Of a stretch of DNA of 64,000 nucleotides, positions 45,542 to 60,683 are shown in pieces (within the stretch, counting starts at the first letter, position 1; each line of letters opens with the position of its first letter). A program made the position numbers and the translations under genes. Under the pieces are notes generated by a model. It made no database searches, was not told the DNA's origin, and was given only the letters and a program-made list of their open reading frames with translations. The DNA comes from Phycomyces blakesleeanus NRRL 1555(-) (Eukaryota; Mucoromycota; Mucoromycetes; Mucorales; Phycomycetaceae): assembly GCF_001638985.1 (NCBI RefSeq), contig NW_017265134.1, positions 4,268,906 to 4,332,905 of the forward strand, given 5' to 3'.

Positions 45542-45789
45542 TGACAGACAACAAAGCAATTTAGTCATACATCTATAGACATAATCGATCCCAAACACGT
45601 CAATGCCCCACGGCCTCATTATAGAAACTCAGTTATATCCACCGCAGTTCATTTGGTGCTTTTCATCGCTACTTTAGTTCTAATCCCTTTATCTTTCTTT
45701 TTCCCTTATATTTTATTTTAAACTTATATATATATATATATCTGTGTGTATATATACATATATACCGCCTAACATTTTTAACAAGCTTT
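44871..45789. other. Intergenic, 5' flank of muskelin gene
   Basis: GT run (about 45060-45080), TA/TG runs near 45515-45540 and 45725-45765. No gene seen. The last about 100 bases are the likely promoter/leader of the muskelin gene. Confidence 0.45.
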
Positions 45790-49666
<3,877 letters not shown>

Positions 49667-50151
49667 GCTATGGCTAATATTTGTATATGTAAGTATGCAT
49701 AAATATATACATATATCTGGAGAATAATGTGGTGTTTGATTATTCAAACAACTGGGCATTAACCATACTACAATATGGGACTTCAATAAAGACCTAAAAT
49801 CAGGGGAATTTTGTAATATTGATCCATTGATATTCTTCAATGACAAATTTTGATGGGATTTTGGAACACCACCGGGTAAGGATGAGAAACACGCAAACAG
49901 GGCAGAAAAAGTAGTGATGAAATGAGAAAGCTGCAGGGCATGAGCGATACAATAATGAAATAAGATATAGGGATAGAGCGTTTTCTCTATTCAATACATG
50001 TTATACAATGTCTTTTTCAGCAAAACGAACTCTTTTTTATTATCATACATAAAATAAACCGAGAGGATATTATGTGTCTATTGATAGATACTGTCTCTAT
50101 CTAGCACTACTGTCAATTATAACGCCTTTCTATATATAAATTTAGTGCGGT
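49667..50151. other. 3' flank of muskelin gene
   Basis: AT-rich. Nothing recognised. Confidence 0.45.
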
Positions 50152-50424
50152 TATATAACCAGAAAAACACTATTTATTTAGTGAATAACCTTGTCTATAT
50201 TCTATGCTCTGGAGCTAATGCTTAATTTGGATTGTTCGAGGGACGAAGTCCCAAGAATGAGGTTTAGGGCTTTCTAAGCCACGCTTTTTTATTCTTTGTT
50301 TAAATTCAATATCTCTCTCTCTATACTACTCTATCTCTTATGACACGCCAACAATTCGACGGTTCCATTTGATGAGGTAGAAATTTATGCGGAGTGATGG
50401 GGGGGGGGGGGGGGGGGGGGGGCT

Positions 50425-50535
50425 CACCTCATTCTCGGGACTTCGTCCCTCAAACAATCCAAATTGTCTATCAACCCTTACGGAGTATCAGACAATCCTG
50501 ATTGTCCATCGGAGACTCCGTCCCTCCAATGAGGT
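50425..50535. repeat. DIRS internal complementary region
   Basis: Left half CCTCATTCTCGGGACTTCGT then AACAATCCAA is the reverse complement of the left element tip. Right half GATTGTCCATCGGAGAC then CCAATGAGG copies the right tip. It overlaps the 3' end of the recombinase frame. Confidence 0.85.
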
Positions 50536-51600
50536 TCGTTTTCCGTTGGCAGAAGAATTGTTTCATGGATCTGAGCAGCCTCTACTCTTTCTGGTCGCCA
50601 ATAGTATCGTTCAAATACCTGGCTGTTCGCACTCCAGTTCGCATGTCTCTTGATCGCAGCAACTGGTACTCCTCGTCTTCTTGCCGATGTAACTGCAGCA
50701 GATCGGGTTGAATGACCTTTATAAATCGTTGTATCGACTCCACATTCACTCAACGTGGTTTTAATCCAAGTACCCATAGTCGAAGGTCGAATGCTACGGA
50801 GTTGTGACCCCTCCACAAAACCCAGAAACAGGTATGGTCGATGGGCATAGAGCTTCTCATATGCTCTATCTTTCGTAGGAATAAGGTCAAGGTGTAAACA
50901 GGACATAGTTCCGGATGGGAGGGTATGGCGTTCAAAGTCAAATCCTTCATCATTCCTTCTTTTGGTTTCTTAACCAAGAGGTGTACGGCTTCAACCATGT
51001 GTGGTGGAGATGGTGCTCTTATGAGGGTAACATCTTGGAACTGTAAACGTCCCACATCTGAGCTAGTTCGCCATATCGTTGCCAGACAAAGCAACAATGC
51101 TGTTTTCCATTGAAGTTGCAGCATGGACAGGTCGTCTGTTGGTCCCCAATCGAGTATCTTGGCTAACACTTTCTCTGGATCCCATAATGGTGTGCTTGGA
51201 CGAGCGGGACACTGAGAGTTATTACGCAATGCTTTGAAGAAGGCTTGGATCAGATAATGGTTAGCTAGTGGTGGGTTATTGGAATGGATAACCTTAAATA
51301 CACTGGCGATAGCCGATCTATCAATGTTCAACTGAGTCTTTGCTATGCCTATGTGATGGTGGTAGGACAGATATTCGCAGACAATGGTGGCATCATAAAT
51401 CAAACAGTCTTTCTCGTTGGTCTGGCACCACTTTGCCCATTTTCGCCATGCAAGATCATACGTCTTGTTCGTACTTGCCTGGTTAGTGCGAGACAAGAAA
51501 TTGGCCTGTGTATTAGACAGTTGTTCTACTGTCTCATAATGTCTGGTGATAGCCTCCATGCGGCCAAGGGGAACTGGAGGCGACTGGAGTGGAGTGGAAT
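50478..51600 (-). pseudogene. DIRS tyrosine recombinase, frameshifted
   Basis: Two overlapping minus-strand frames form one recombinase: the first from about the Met of MEAITRHYETVEQL through the core-binding domain (TYDLAWRKWAKWCQ) and the start of the catalytic domain, the second from about 50860 down to 50478. Catalytic signature HSTRSA (His-x-x-Arg), then HANWS and the nucleophile Tyr in VFERYYW are readable in the second frame. A frameshift near 50860 separates them, so no full enzyme is made from this copy. The part of the longer upstream frame before 51600 is a shadow of the RNase H/MT region. Confidence 0.8.
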
Positions 51601-51654
51601 TGGGCCTTCTATTGCCTTGTTCATCACCATCGGCCACCAGTATTGGGTCTGGCA

Positions 51655-53847
51655 CTAGGGTGTGACCAGAACAATCTTGGCCCTCTCCTTCGTCATCTTG
51701 TGAAGAACCTGGGGTATCAAGCGCCAAGGTGGGTGTGCAAACACGCCCTTCTTCAGCCACTTCTGACGAAAGACGTCTTGGGCCGTGGTGGCAGGGTCTG
51801 GTCGGTAGCTCCAAAACTTCTTCAGCTTGGTATTCTCCTGTGAGACGAAGGCATCTATGGTCAGTCGGCCCCATCTCTTGGTAATCTCGCAGAACAGCCG
51901 TTTGGGAAGAGCCCACTCGTGAACTGGTTTCTTGGTATGGCTCAGGCAGTCGGCCGTTACATTCGCTATTCCTGCTATATGTGACATGGTCACAGTTATC
52001 TTCTGTTCCACTCGCAGATTCCAAATCATCAGTGCCAGTTCCTGAAGTATATGCGATGCTGTATCTCCCCACTTCATGGCATACTTTTTGGCTGTAATAT
52101 TGTTGCTCTGGATATGCACTGACTTGCCCTGATATCTGTTGGCATGGAGCTGTAGTGCAAAGAGGAAGGTCTTTAGTTCTCTGGCGTTTATTGAGGTGGC
52201 CTTCTCTTCTGGTGTCCAGAATCCTGATGTCTGAAGGATCTCGGAGGCGACGCCCCAACCAGAATTGGACGCATCCACCTGGATTGTCAGAGCCTCCTTG
52301 TTTGGTGTCAGTTCCTTGACATGCATGCAATTGATTACTTGAGTATTCCGTTGCCACTACTGGAGTTCCTTTATCGCTTCCTGTGACAAGGGACACTGAT
52401 TCTCCCACCTCTGATATAGGTGTAGGTTCTTTGCTAGATCTCATTGCAAATACCTTATTCGGATCAATGCTCCCCCTATTGCTGGTATCATTGCTGTGAA
52501 CTTCCCTATTAGGGATGCCAGCTGTCTGCAAGTATGAGTCTTCCGTAGAATCTGCTTGGTCTTGTCTCTCAGATTGACTATCTTTGCTTTGGGCACTGTG
52601 AGCTTTATTGTCTTGGTGTTGAACTGAAATCCCAAGAATTCCTGAGTTTGTGTTAGGATCGTCTTGCTCTTCTGCTTGTTGATGCTGAATCCTAAGGACT
52701 GTAGATATGTTATGGTCAATTGAGTGTTCTTGTTGGCCTCCTCGATAGTGTTCGATACTAAGCATATGTCATCCAAATAATAGACTAGTTGTATGCCTTG
52801 TGCCTGCAGTGGTTCCATGGCAAATCGCATCAATTTTGAGAACATGAAAGGCGTGGCACAGAGACCAAAGGCTAAGGCCTTGAATCGATAAATCTTCTGA
52901 CGATGTCAGAAACTGAGAAATTGTCTGGAGGCTTTGTGTATGGGGACTACCAAGTATGTGTCCTTCAAGTCGATCTTGGTCATAAATGATCTGGTGGTTA
53001 CCATATCCCTCAAGGCTGGTACTCCTTTCATTTTGAAATGTTGGAGCTGTACATACGAGTTGATTTTCTGACAGTCCAATATTAGCCTTTTCTTGTCTTT
53101 CTCTTGGATCACAAACATCTTGGATAAGTATTGGTCGTTTCCATTGGGCGACTCCTCTATCACCTGGGTCAACAGAAATTTCTGGACCGTCTCATCTAAA
53201 TCCAATGTTGCTTGTTGTGATATCTTGTGCTGTGGAGTTCTCCAAGGAATTGGGGCCTGTTTGAACAGAATTTGGTATCCCTCCTGGACTACTGCCTGTG
53301 GCCAAGTCTGCTTTGTCATCTTCTCCCAGGTGTGTTGAAAATGTTGAAGACGTCCACCTGGGGCAATGCCATCCTCTGGAATCACATAGTGTGCTCCCTC
53401 TGATGGGTGCACTAAAATCACCTGTGTGAAGGACAAGTCCTTCAGAGGTTTCCCACTGGCCTGGGTGTGCTGGTGTCTCAGATGCTGGTTGGTTGTGGGG
53501 TAGTCGGGGTTTTGACTGGAAGGTACCACGACCTGGTCCTCGTCCACCTCCATTTCCCCTTCCACGCTGGGAAAACCCCAAGTTTTGAAAGCGTTGGGAA
53601 TTTCCTGGGTCCCCTGCTGCTTGGGTAAGAACTGCTTGTTTGAACTTGGACTTCTTGATGTCGATTGATAGCTGGGCCGGAATGGCCAGCTTCTTGTCTT
53701 CGTTTTTGTCGGCATATCGAAGGTGTTCAGGAACTCCAATAGCCTTTTCGAGCCAGATATGTGCTTCATTGTCAATTGCTTGGGCTGAACTGAAGCCGTA
53801 CACAGCCTGTCAGTGGGCTCGTTTGTCAATGGTCTTCCAGTGCTCAT
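51655..53847 (-). pseudogene. DIRS polyprotein: RT, RNase H and methyltransferase-like domains
   Basis: One frame runs through the whole region but is interrupted by stops at 52906-52908, 52441-52443 and near 52363. RT motifs: FVIQEKDKKRLILDCQKIN, MTKIDLKDTYLVVPIHKAS, FKALAFGLCATPFMFSKLM and the catalytic YYLDD at about 52765. RNase H: IQVDASNSGWG, SINARELKTF, HIQSNNITA (the usual Asp is Asn) and ITVTMSHIAGIANVTADCLS. Then the DIRS methyltransferase-like domain: LTIDAFVSQENTKLKKFWS, AHPPWRLIPQVLHKM. At least two of the stops replace Trp TGG codons by likely G-to-A change (FLSF-stop-HRQ, LQ-stop-WQR). Confidence 0.85.
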
Positions 53848-54241
53848 AGGTCATGGAGTCTTCATCTAGGTCGCCAATGATCGTCTGGATTTCTTCAAAT
53901 AACTTGGAAGTGGCACTTGCCATCATGCGTAACTTTTCTGTATCCTTGTAGCGTCCTTGGATTGCAGATGTTGCAGATACATTGACCTTGTTACATTCTC
54001 CAATGTACTGGCGATTGATGAATGTTCTGCGCGTCCATTCATTGTCATAGTTGGTTCTTGTTCGATTGAACGTGTTGCAGAGTTTTCTAAGATTGGCTTT
54101 AGATAGCTCTAAATCTTCCAAGATTTCTTTGGGAAGAAGATGGAAGAGGTCAAGCTTTCGCTGCTTGTCTTGTTCCCATTCTTGCTTAAAGGCAAGTAAC
54201 TCCTGAAGTTCTTCTCTTGAAATTGTTTGTTCATTGGACAT
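53192..54241 (-). pseudogene. DIRS gag-like ORF
   Basis: ATG at 54241 (SNEQTISREELQELLAFK), a helical region (LLPKEILEDLELSKANL) and a C-terminal Arg/Gly-rich RNA-binding tail (SQRGRGNGGGRGPGRG). A single TGA at 53810-53812 after IDKRAH interrupts the otherwise open frame. It overlaps the RT frame. Located next to the right terminal repeat, as is usual for the 5' side of DIRS elements. Confidence 0.75.
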
Positions 54242-54610
54242 AATGATCCTTTGTGTAGCTATAGTTAATATGCCTCGATGCGTGGCTTGAAAGAGATAGA
54301 GTAGTATAGAGAGAGAGATATTGAATTTAAACAAAGAATAAAAAGCGTGGCTTAGAAAACCCTAAACCTCATTGAAGGGACAGAGTCTCTAATGGACAAT
54401 CAGCAGATATCACAACCTTTACTTTATTAATGTGTTCTGTGTCGTTAATGGCATTCAATTATACAACTTGTCAATTGTTACATCCAGAAAACAAAAGTAA
54501 ATCTTGACAGGCTGTAACTCCTTTCAAATAAATCAATTTAGCCTTATTTTCTTCCCTTTCTTTGTCCTCCCTTAAAAAAGCAACAATGTGTTACAAAAGT
54601 CAAACAAGCT

Positions 54611-55149
54611 GTGGTATACACACCACAATTGAGTGAAGAACAGACCCCACAACCAAACACTGGTTCCTTCTTGCTAATGAACCTGACAAGTTAACAATCT
54701 CCGGAACTGTTACACACCAGGCACACGTACACTACACACTCATACAGTGCAAACCAACCATTACACAACAGGGATTCCAATTACAGAGATTCGAATAGTA
54801 GCAGATATAAACAATATTATTTTGTCTCTTTAACAAATAACACTCACAGTATCTACTTTTCCTATTATTGAGATACTAACCCATAAACAACTCTGAATAC
54901 CTCATTTTTTACTGTGAGAGTGCTGTTTATTTAAGAAAGAAGATCATAGCTGTTTATATAGACATTTGGTTCCCTAATTTAAGATCTCCGTTAGTTAATG
55001 GTTGGTTATCACTGAAGCAGTGTGAAGTGTATGAGTGCCTGGTGTGTGTTACATTCCTGAGATGTGATCCTGCCAGGTTCATTAGCAATTGTAGTATCTG
55101 TTCTGGATTGTGGAGTTTGTATTTCACTCAATTGTGGTGTGTATACCAC
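54611..55149. mobile_element. DNA transposon with long inverted repeats, 7-bp TSD, 539 bp
   Basis: Tips are GTGGTATACACACCACAATT on the left and the same word reverse complemented on the right. Beyond the tips about 180 bases on each side remain recognisably inverted (TTGCTAATGAACCTG, ACACACCAGGCAC, AACCAACCATTA). The target ACAAGCT is duplicated (54604-54610 and 55150-55156) and single in arm A at about 43284-43290. No transposase. 7 bp is an unusual duplication length. Confidence 0.88.
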
Positions 55150-55449
55150 ACAAGCTATGACTCAACCTCATATACTCCATAATATACTGCATTAATATTT
55201 GTAAACACAAGTTTTTTTCTCTTGTTGTTTATATTTCAGGATCTATATATAAATATCTGGCTGAGTCTCGTATGCCTTGGGTTACTCAAATGTTTTAATT
55301 ATATCAATATTTAAACCCAAGGTATCAATTATTTGAAATAGCTCTTCTTGATTTTGTTCATTTTTCATATAAATAGCATTAATATATTTTTCAATATATA
55401 TTATATATAGCCTTTTGTCTTTTGTTGTTTTATAATTATCATTGTAACT

Positions 55450-57336
55450 TTGAGAGCCTCAGAACTACCATCTGAAATTCTATCACAAATTGCGGAGCAT
55501 CTATTGACAAAAGACATACTTGCTGGTTCTATTACTTGCAAGACATGGAGATACATATTTCAATATTATCTTTGGAGAGATATATAGATCGATTCCACCG
55601 ATACACTCGAGCACACATGCAACATGATTAAACCCTACAATAATACATCCATACCACACGGCTCTATGGTACACAGTATACAAATAGGTAGATATTATAT
55701 AATACCTGTAGAGCAACAGTATGATTTATTTCAATGTCTTCCAAACTTGGTGCATATCGATCTTGGACATAAAAATCTTAACATTATCAATTGAGAAATG
55801 ATAAGAATAAACAAGTCATGGATATCCCTAAAAAGCATAGTCCTTCATCATACCAGCTATCAGCAAATACTGACTGCAGATTCCCTCGTTGGACTCATAA
55901 GATCATGCCACATGCTCCAGAAATTAGAAATAGCTATAGATAATTTTCGCACGGCTATTACAATTGATTTATAGACCTTTGACACCCTGCACCAAATATT
56001 ACCACAAATGTCCTACTTCAAGGCGTACTTGGGTGCTGCGAATGAACTTCCATCTACACTGGAGAAGATTCCACATACTCTACCAGCAATTAGCACGACA
56101 ACCCTTGATATAAAATTTAAAAACTTCTTTGCCTTGTGGCTGTACTACTTTAATTACAAATACCCAAACTTGCAGTTTCTAAGACTAGATATCTCAATTG
56201 GATATCATAACTGGTGGCCAGCAGTCCTGACACAAGACGTAACATATACATATCCCTTGAATCCAAATAGACTCCAGCATTTGGAAACACTTGAGCTGAT
56301 TACTGAAGAAATATCAATGAGAACTCATCTTGTTTTCTGGCAATACATATATCCATTAAAAGCGCCTATCAAAAATTTAAAGTACATTGCGACATCAAGC
56401 CACAGTACAGCTCAGCACTATGCAGCAAATGTCAAAAGCTTCTTGCAGTCCTTTTCAGAAACACTCAAAACATTTTCGGTTGAAGGAAAGCTATTTTTTT
56501 ATATTAAACAATGCCCAGAACTTGAACTATCGTTGTAATCTCTGTTCTTGAAAGATCTTCACATCAAGTCTTGTGGTTTTTCCATTGATCTAGACAATTT
56601 ATTGCACAAATGTACAGCTCTAAAACGCTTGAGATATTTTGGTGGAAAGTTATTTATTAATTCCAGCAAGACGAGTCAAGATAAAAAAGAATGGCAGTAT
56701 CATAGATTGGAAATTCAGGGACTATGGCGTATTGTTACAGATACACAAGTCTTTAGTCACCTTTCTTTCAGATGTAAACGTTTGTAATATTTCAATTTGA
56801 GCTCTTTGATGATCAGTGGGTCTATTTCAAAGGAAACCAGATGCTTGATCCTCAATATGTCATACACTTTTTTCAAGGTGGTGTGTCTAGCTCACATTAG
56901 ATATTGTTCACCTTACAAAAGGAGAGATGAAGACCTTGCTACTAATCTAACACTCTTGTCTCAATTGACTGATTCTCTATTATTATCATCACTGTCATTA
57001 TCATCCTCACTAACAGCAACAAATATAGATCATAAAGAAGTGGATCCAAAATCTCTTGCTGTAGTAACGTATAGAAATATTGCTTAGTTCCACACATTCC
57101 TTGATGTTGTGTTTGAAATGTATGTCAGAATAGGTATCAGGCAACTTTTAGAACATGAAGCCAGCACTGCAGTTGAATACTATCAAAGCTTCCAGTCCAA
57201 CAGAAATAATAAAGCAAGAAGAAGAGACAAACAGTTAGATGGGGATACTCTCATGAAAGATTGGAAAGACAATCTTTGTAAAGGTTATGGCGAGTTGAGA
57301 CGTGGCCAGGTAGAGAAATACGTTCTTTCTAATTAA
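55450..57336 (+). pseudogene. F-box/LRR pseudogene 8 (inverted copy B)
   Basis: Full-length counterpart of pseudogene 7. The start codon is lost (TTG at 55450 where copy A has ATG). TAG at 55585-55587 replaces the Gln of RDIQ. The TGA at 55792-55794 and a TAG before TFDTLH are shared with copy A. Later stops fall after ELELS, after CKRL and after RNIA. LRR remains readable (FNYKYPNLQFLRLD, LLHKCTALKRLRYFGG) to the C-terminal tail GYGELRRGQVE at 57336. It carries the half that copy A lost. Confidence 0.8.
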
Positions 57337-57627
57337 GCAAGGCACAATAAATACTTCTGTAGTTACTCGAGTAATAAGGTCTTTTTATGAAAATTAAAAA
57401 TAATCATGTTATTATATATATATTTAATAAGTAAGTTCGTGATAGAGCAAGATACACTTCCAAATCCAAAATCACTAACAAAATCTTTGATTTCTACCCC
57501 AAATAAACCATAAATCAACTTCATTACACTATATCTTCTCAAGATGTTAACAAAATAAAACCAAACATTGTGTTATTATAGAGATAAATATATATTATAA
57601 AATAAAAATAAAAAAAGAAGTTTAATA
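57337..57627. other. Intergenic
   Basis: AT-rich; no gene. Confidence 0.4.
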
Positions 57628-57629
57628 TA

Positions 57630-58095
57630 CAGTGTGATTATGGCGAGCTTCTATGATTACTTTAACTTTGTTGGGCATACTTGCAACAGGAGTTCGCAGA
57701 ACTCCTGAGTCAAGCAGCTCTCATTCCTGAAGAATATAGACCTTTAGCTCTTGCACAGTTAATAGGAATCTCTCTCTCTCTTGAACCTTGGCCTTTAGTG
57801 CATGCTTGACATGCTCAATTGGGTTCAAATCTGGACTTTGCAATGGCCAGTAGTCAAATTGTTTAATCTCCCAATGGTTTTTCCATCACGTTGTCTAGGA
57901 CCCAGTATGACAGCTAGCATTATCTTCTTGGAATGTGAATAAGGTGACATGTTTCTCATTCAATTGTTTGTACCAGAGATTGAAGTCCTTAGACAAACAA
58001 CAGACATTTATGTCTTGGTCTACTGATTCTTTAGGAAACAATAATAGTCCAAGATCACCAGCCCAGAAACAATCTCACATTATCACAAAATCTTT
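57630..58095 (-). pseudogene. Tc1/mariner transposase, 3' half
   Basis: The plus-left tip CAGTGTGATTATGGCG is preceded by TA (57628-57629), a typical Tc1-type terminus. The minus strand reads, in one frame with stops, CFWAGDLGLLLFPKESVD, QEDNASCHTGS (second catalytic Asp) and YWPLQSPDLNPIEHVKHAL (third catalytic acidic residue, Glu), ending VIIEARHNHTVY. Four in-frame stops; several fall where Trp is usual. The 5' half with the first catalytic Asp is missing. Confidence 0.85.
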
Positions 58096-58151
58096 TCTAT
58101 ACTTTGCTGTTGTTAGCGTATAGTGTATTTTTCTTATAATCAGAAAGAATT

Positions 58152-58337
58152 ATTGGACTCCAATATTTTTTTCAAAAGGCAAAAACTTTGTCGGAAATGT
58201 CAATACAAAAAAACCGTTGCTCATGGACATGGAGAAAGTGTTTCTGAAAAGAACTGTGCGAGCAGCTTGTTTGTAGTGACATTTCCAACAAAGTTTTTGA
58301 CTTTTGAAAAAGTGTGGTGTTCCAATTTAATAGCAGG
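58152..58337. mobile_element. Inverted-repeat element (MITE-like)
   Basis: The left arm TTGGACTCCAATATTTTTTT leads into CAAAAACTTTGTCGGAAATG. The right arm, reverse complemented, starts TTGGAACACCACACTTTTTC and leads into CAAAAACTTTGTTGGAAATG. About 50-base arms around an 85-base centre. It sits where the 5' part of the Tc1 copy would be expected. No certain target duplication. Confidence 0.6.
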
Positions 58338-58567
58338 GGAAGAGAAATATTGAGACTTGAATATACATCTCTGATGGCATCTCAAGGCAGATGTAGAGAA
58401 TTATATATCCTAAATTAGTAATTACATGTAATATGCGGAGTATAAACCACGTTTTTGGATGTGACAGCTGTCTATCAAGACTGCTCTGAAAACACTTCTT
58501 TTACTTTTACCAAAACAAATTCTTAAAAATGGGTTGTAAAAACGCTCACTTTATCCTTACTTCTAAA

Positions 58568-60683
58568 ATGGCTTGAAGAGAGGGCGGAAAATTCTGCACC
58601 AAGTCTCCAATTATTACTATTGATACAGAAAAGGAAGCTGGAGAAAAGGAATCTGTTGAAGATCAACCTGTAGAAGAGTATGACTGGGAGCTCTTGGATT
58701 TAGATATAGATACAATGATTGCTGTGTACTATAATAGCTTTCTGACATGGAGACCAGACGCAGAAAAAAATTTGCGTAGACTCTACAGAGGAGACTCAAG
58801 ATCATCGATTATGCACAACAAGAGAAAAATGAAAGAAGAGCTTGAGGCAAATAAAGACAAGAAGGTCAGAACGCTTGCTGATTTTGGTTTCTCAGTTCCT
58901 GTTGTACCAGTTTCGCCTGTAACAGAAGCATTAACTGTATACAAGCAATTGAAAGATGAGGAACTTGAAGAGATTCGTGAAGCTTATGAGAAAATCTCTG
59001 AGATGATAAAGCCTTCAGTCAGTTCAGATAGCGAGTTGGGCAAGTTTGCTTTGTTTGAAGTAAGCAAACACATTGTTTTGAAAGAGTATTTCCAATGCCT
59101 CTTGAACAATTGCAAGAAAATCGAGGCATCTGAAAAAGCAGCAGAGATTTTTAGGACAACACCTTCCAAGTACTGTGGAGACATTGTCCATGGTTGGGCC
59201 AAAGAATTTCTTCAGTTTGGCAAAACTTCTGAATATTAACAGGGCAAGCATGCCAAGCAGTCTTCAATTGTAGACGATGAAGACCTTAAAAAGAAAGCAA
59301 TCGTTTGGCTTTCTGCTCAAAAAGCAGAAAGACAAACTGTTGTGGATTTGAAAAAGTATCTCAATAAAATGCTTTTTTCATCATGCCTTGGTGTAAAAGG
59401 CAACGTCGCCATAAGCACAGCATGGAAATGCATGAGTGCTTGGGAGTACGTTCACCGCAAGAACAACCAGAACGTATATTACAATGGACATGAAAGACGA
59501 GACGTTGTTCAGTATTGCCATGCTTGGGCAATGCGAATGATGAGATACAAATAATGTATGTCAGACTTTACTGGGGAAGATGAAGAAATTGAGATGACCT
59601 CTCTTCTTTTGGAGAACCAGAAGAAGCTGGTTATGGTGACCCATGACAAGTCCACCTTTTATGCCCATGATGGAAAGGTGGACATGTGGCTTGAGGAAGG
59701 TGAAAGCTACATCCGCAAAAAAGGTCAGGGAAGATCTCTGATGGTCAGCGAGTTCCAGTGTGCTTGTCATGGCACTATGTGAGCGAAGGAATGGGTCTCC
59801 TGCAGAATATTTAACATTGAGGCAGCATATGACGGTTACTAGACATGTGAAGACATGCTTGACCAGCTGAAGAACCATGCTATCCCTCTGTTCGAAAGCT
59901 TGCATGAGGGATGCACTGGTGTCTTTATTTTTGACCAAAGCAGCAACCACAAAGCATATGTCACAGATGCCTTGGTTGCCACCCACATGGTTCTAAAGCC
60001 AAAGGTCGTTTTTGAAAATGACAAGTTCATTTTCAAAGATACAACGTTTTTGAGGGATGGACATATCATCTCTCAATCGTTTTATGAGACAGTCTTTGAA
60101 GCTGGAAGGAAAGGAAAGGGGCTGGTGGAGAAGAGACAGTTTGTTGGCGTCCAGCGGATCCTTCAGAAGTGTGGACTGTGGATGGAACTGGATTCATCCA
60201 ATCTTTCTAGAAGATGGAGAATGGACTGCAATGGAGAAGAAACAGAGAACCACTGTTACTGTGCCTGCCACCTCTTGGCCTCTCAGCCCGACTTTTCTGG
60301 ACAGAAGACAGCTCTTCAAGAGGTGGTGGAAGAGGCGGGTCACATATTTGAGCTGTACCCCAAGTTCCATTGTGAATGCAATTGGATCGAGTGTTACTGG
60401 GGTGCAGCCAAATGTGTGGCTCGCCTAAACTGCGATTATTCTTTCAAGTTGTTAGAAAAGAATCTCCCGTCTTTCTTGGACAGTGCCTCTCCTGTGGCTG
60501 GTTCTCCTTCCATGATCAGGAGATTTTATAAAAAGACTTGGGGATATATTGAAGCTTAGAGCAAGTTTTTGGATGCTAAGGATGCTGATGCTGAGGTGAA
60601 GAAATTCACCTCAAGAATCAGTAAATCTCACCGCAGCATTAGTATGGTGATCCAGACACTCGGATATTGGATTTATCACATAT
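58568..60683 (+). pseudogene. DDE-superfamily transposase, one frame with six stops
   Basis: From the ATG at 58568 to 60683 a single frame reads as one transposase of about 700 residues without any frameshift. It is cut by TGA 58574, TAA 59237, TAA 59552, TGA 59780, TAG 59838 and TAG 60557. Conserved pieces: GKHAKQSSIVDDEDL, YYNGHERRDVVQYCH, LVMVTHDKSTFYAHDGK (first Asp), IRKKGQGRSLMVSEF, GVFIFDQSSNHKAY (second Asp), LYPKFHCECNWIECYWGAA (third acidic residue, Glu) and RRFYKKTWGYIEA. This is a DDE transposase family common in fungal genomes, apparently related to the Tc1/IS630-like DDE_3 fold. I could not find its terminal repeats. Confidence 0.8.

Larger units (their letters stand above)
50224..54400 (-). 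mobile_element. DIRS retrotransposon (tyrosine recombinase type), about 4.2 kb
   Basis: Coding strand is minus: gag, RT, RNase H, MT-like, tyrosine recombinase. Inverted terminal repeats of about 110 bases: left 50227-50340 and right about 54284-54397 share AATGAGGTTTAGGG, TCTAAGCCACGC and TTTAAATTCAATATCTCTC. An internal complementary region at about 50425-50535 repeats the outer tips of both ends, the DIRS hallmark needed for circle formation. The trinucleotide AAT stands at both junctions (50224-50226 and 54398-54400). Arm A shows the empty site GCTTAAT-CAGCAG with a single AAT, so there is no classical target duplication, as expected for recombinase-mediated insertion. A 24-base poly-G run lies at 50399-50422. 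Confidence 0.93.
50152..56595. repeat. Right arm (B) of inverted duplication, with two insertions
   Basis: Inverted counterpart of 41840-43563. The homologous segments are 50152-50226, 54401-54610 and 55150-56595. They are separated by a DIRS element and by a 539-bp transposon. Arm A shows both insertion sites unoccupied. Homology to arm A stops near 56595, where arm A meets the CACTA-like end. Confidence 0.85.

Noticed and set aside
51600..52765. Long minus-strand open frame upstream of the DIRS recombinase
   Set aside because: It overlaps the RNase H/MT region in another frame, is rich in Ser/Gln/Thr without motif, and is best seen as a shadow. Only the part after about 51600 is recombinase.
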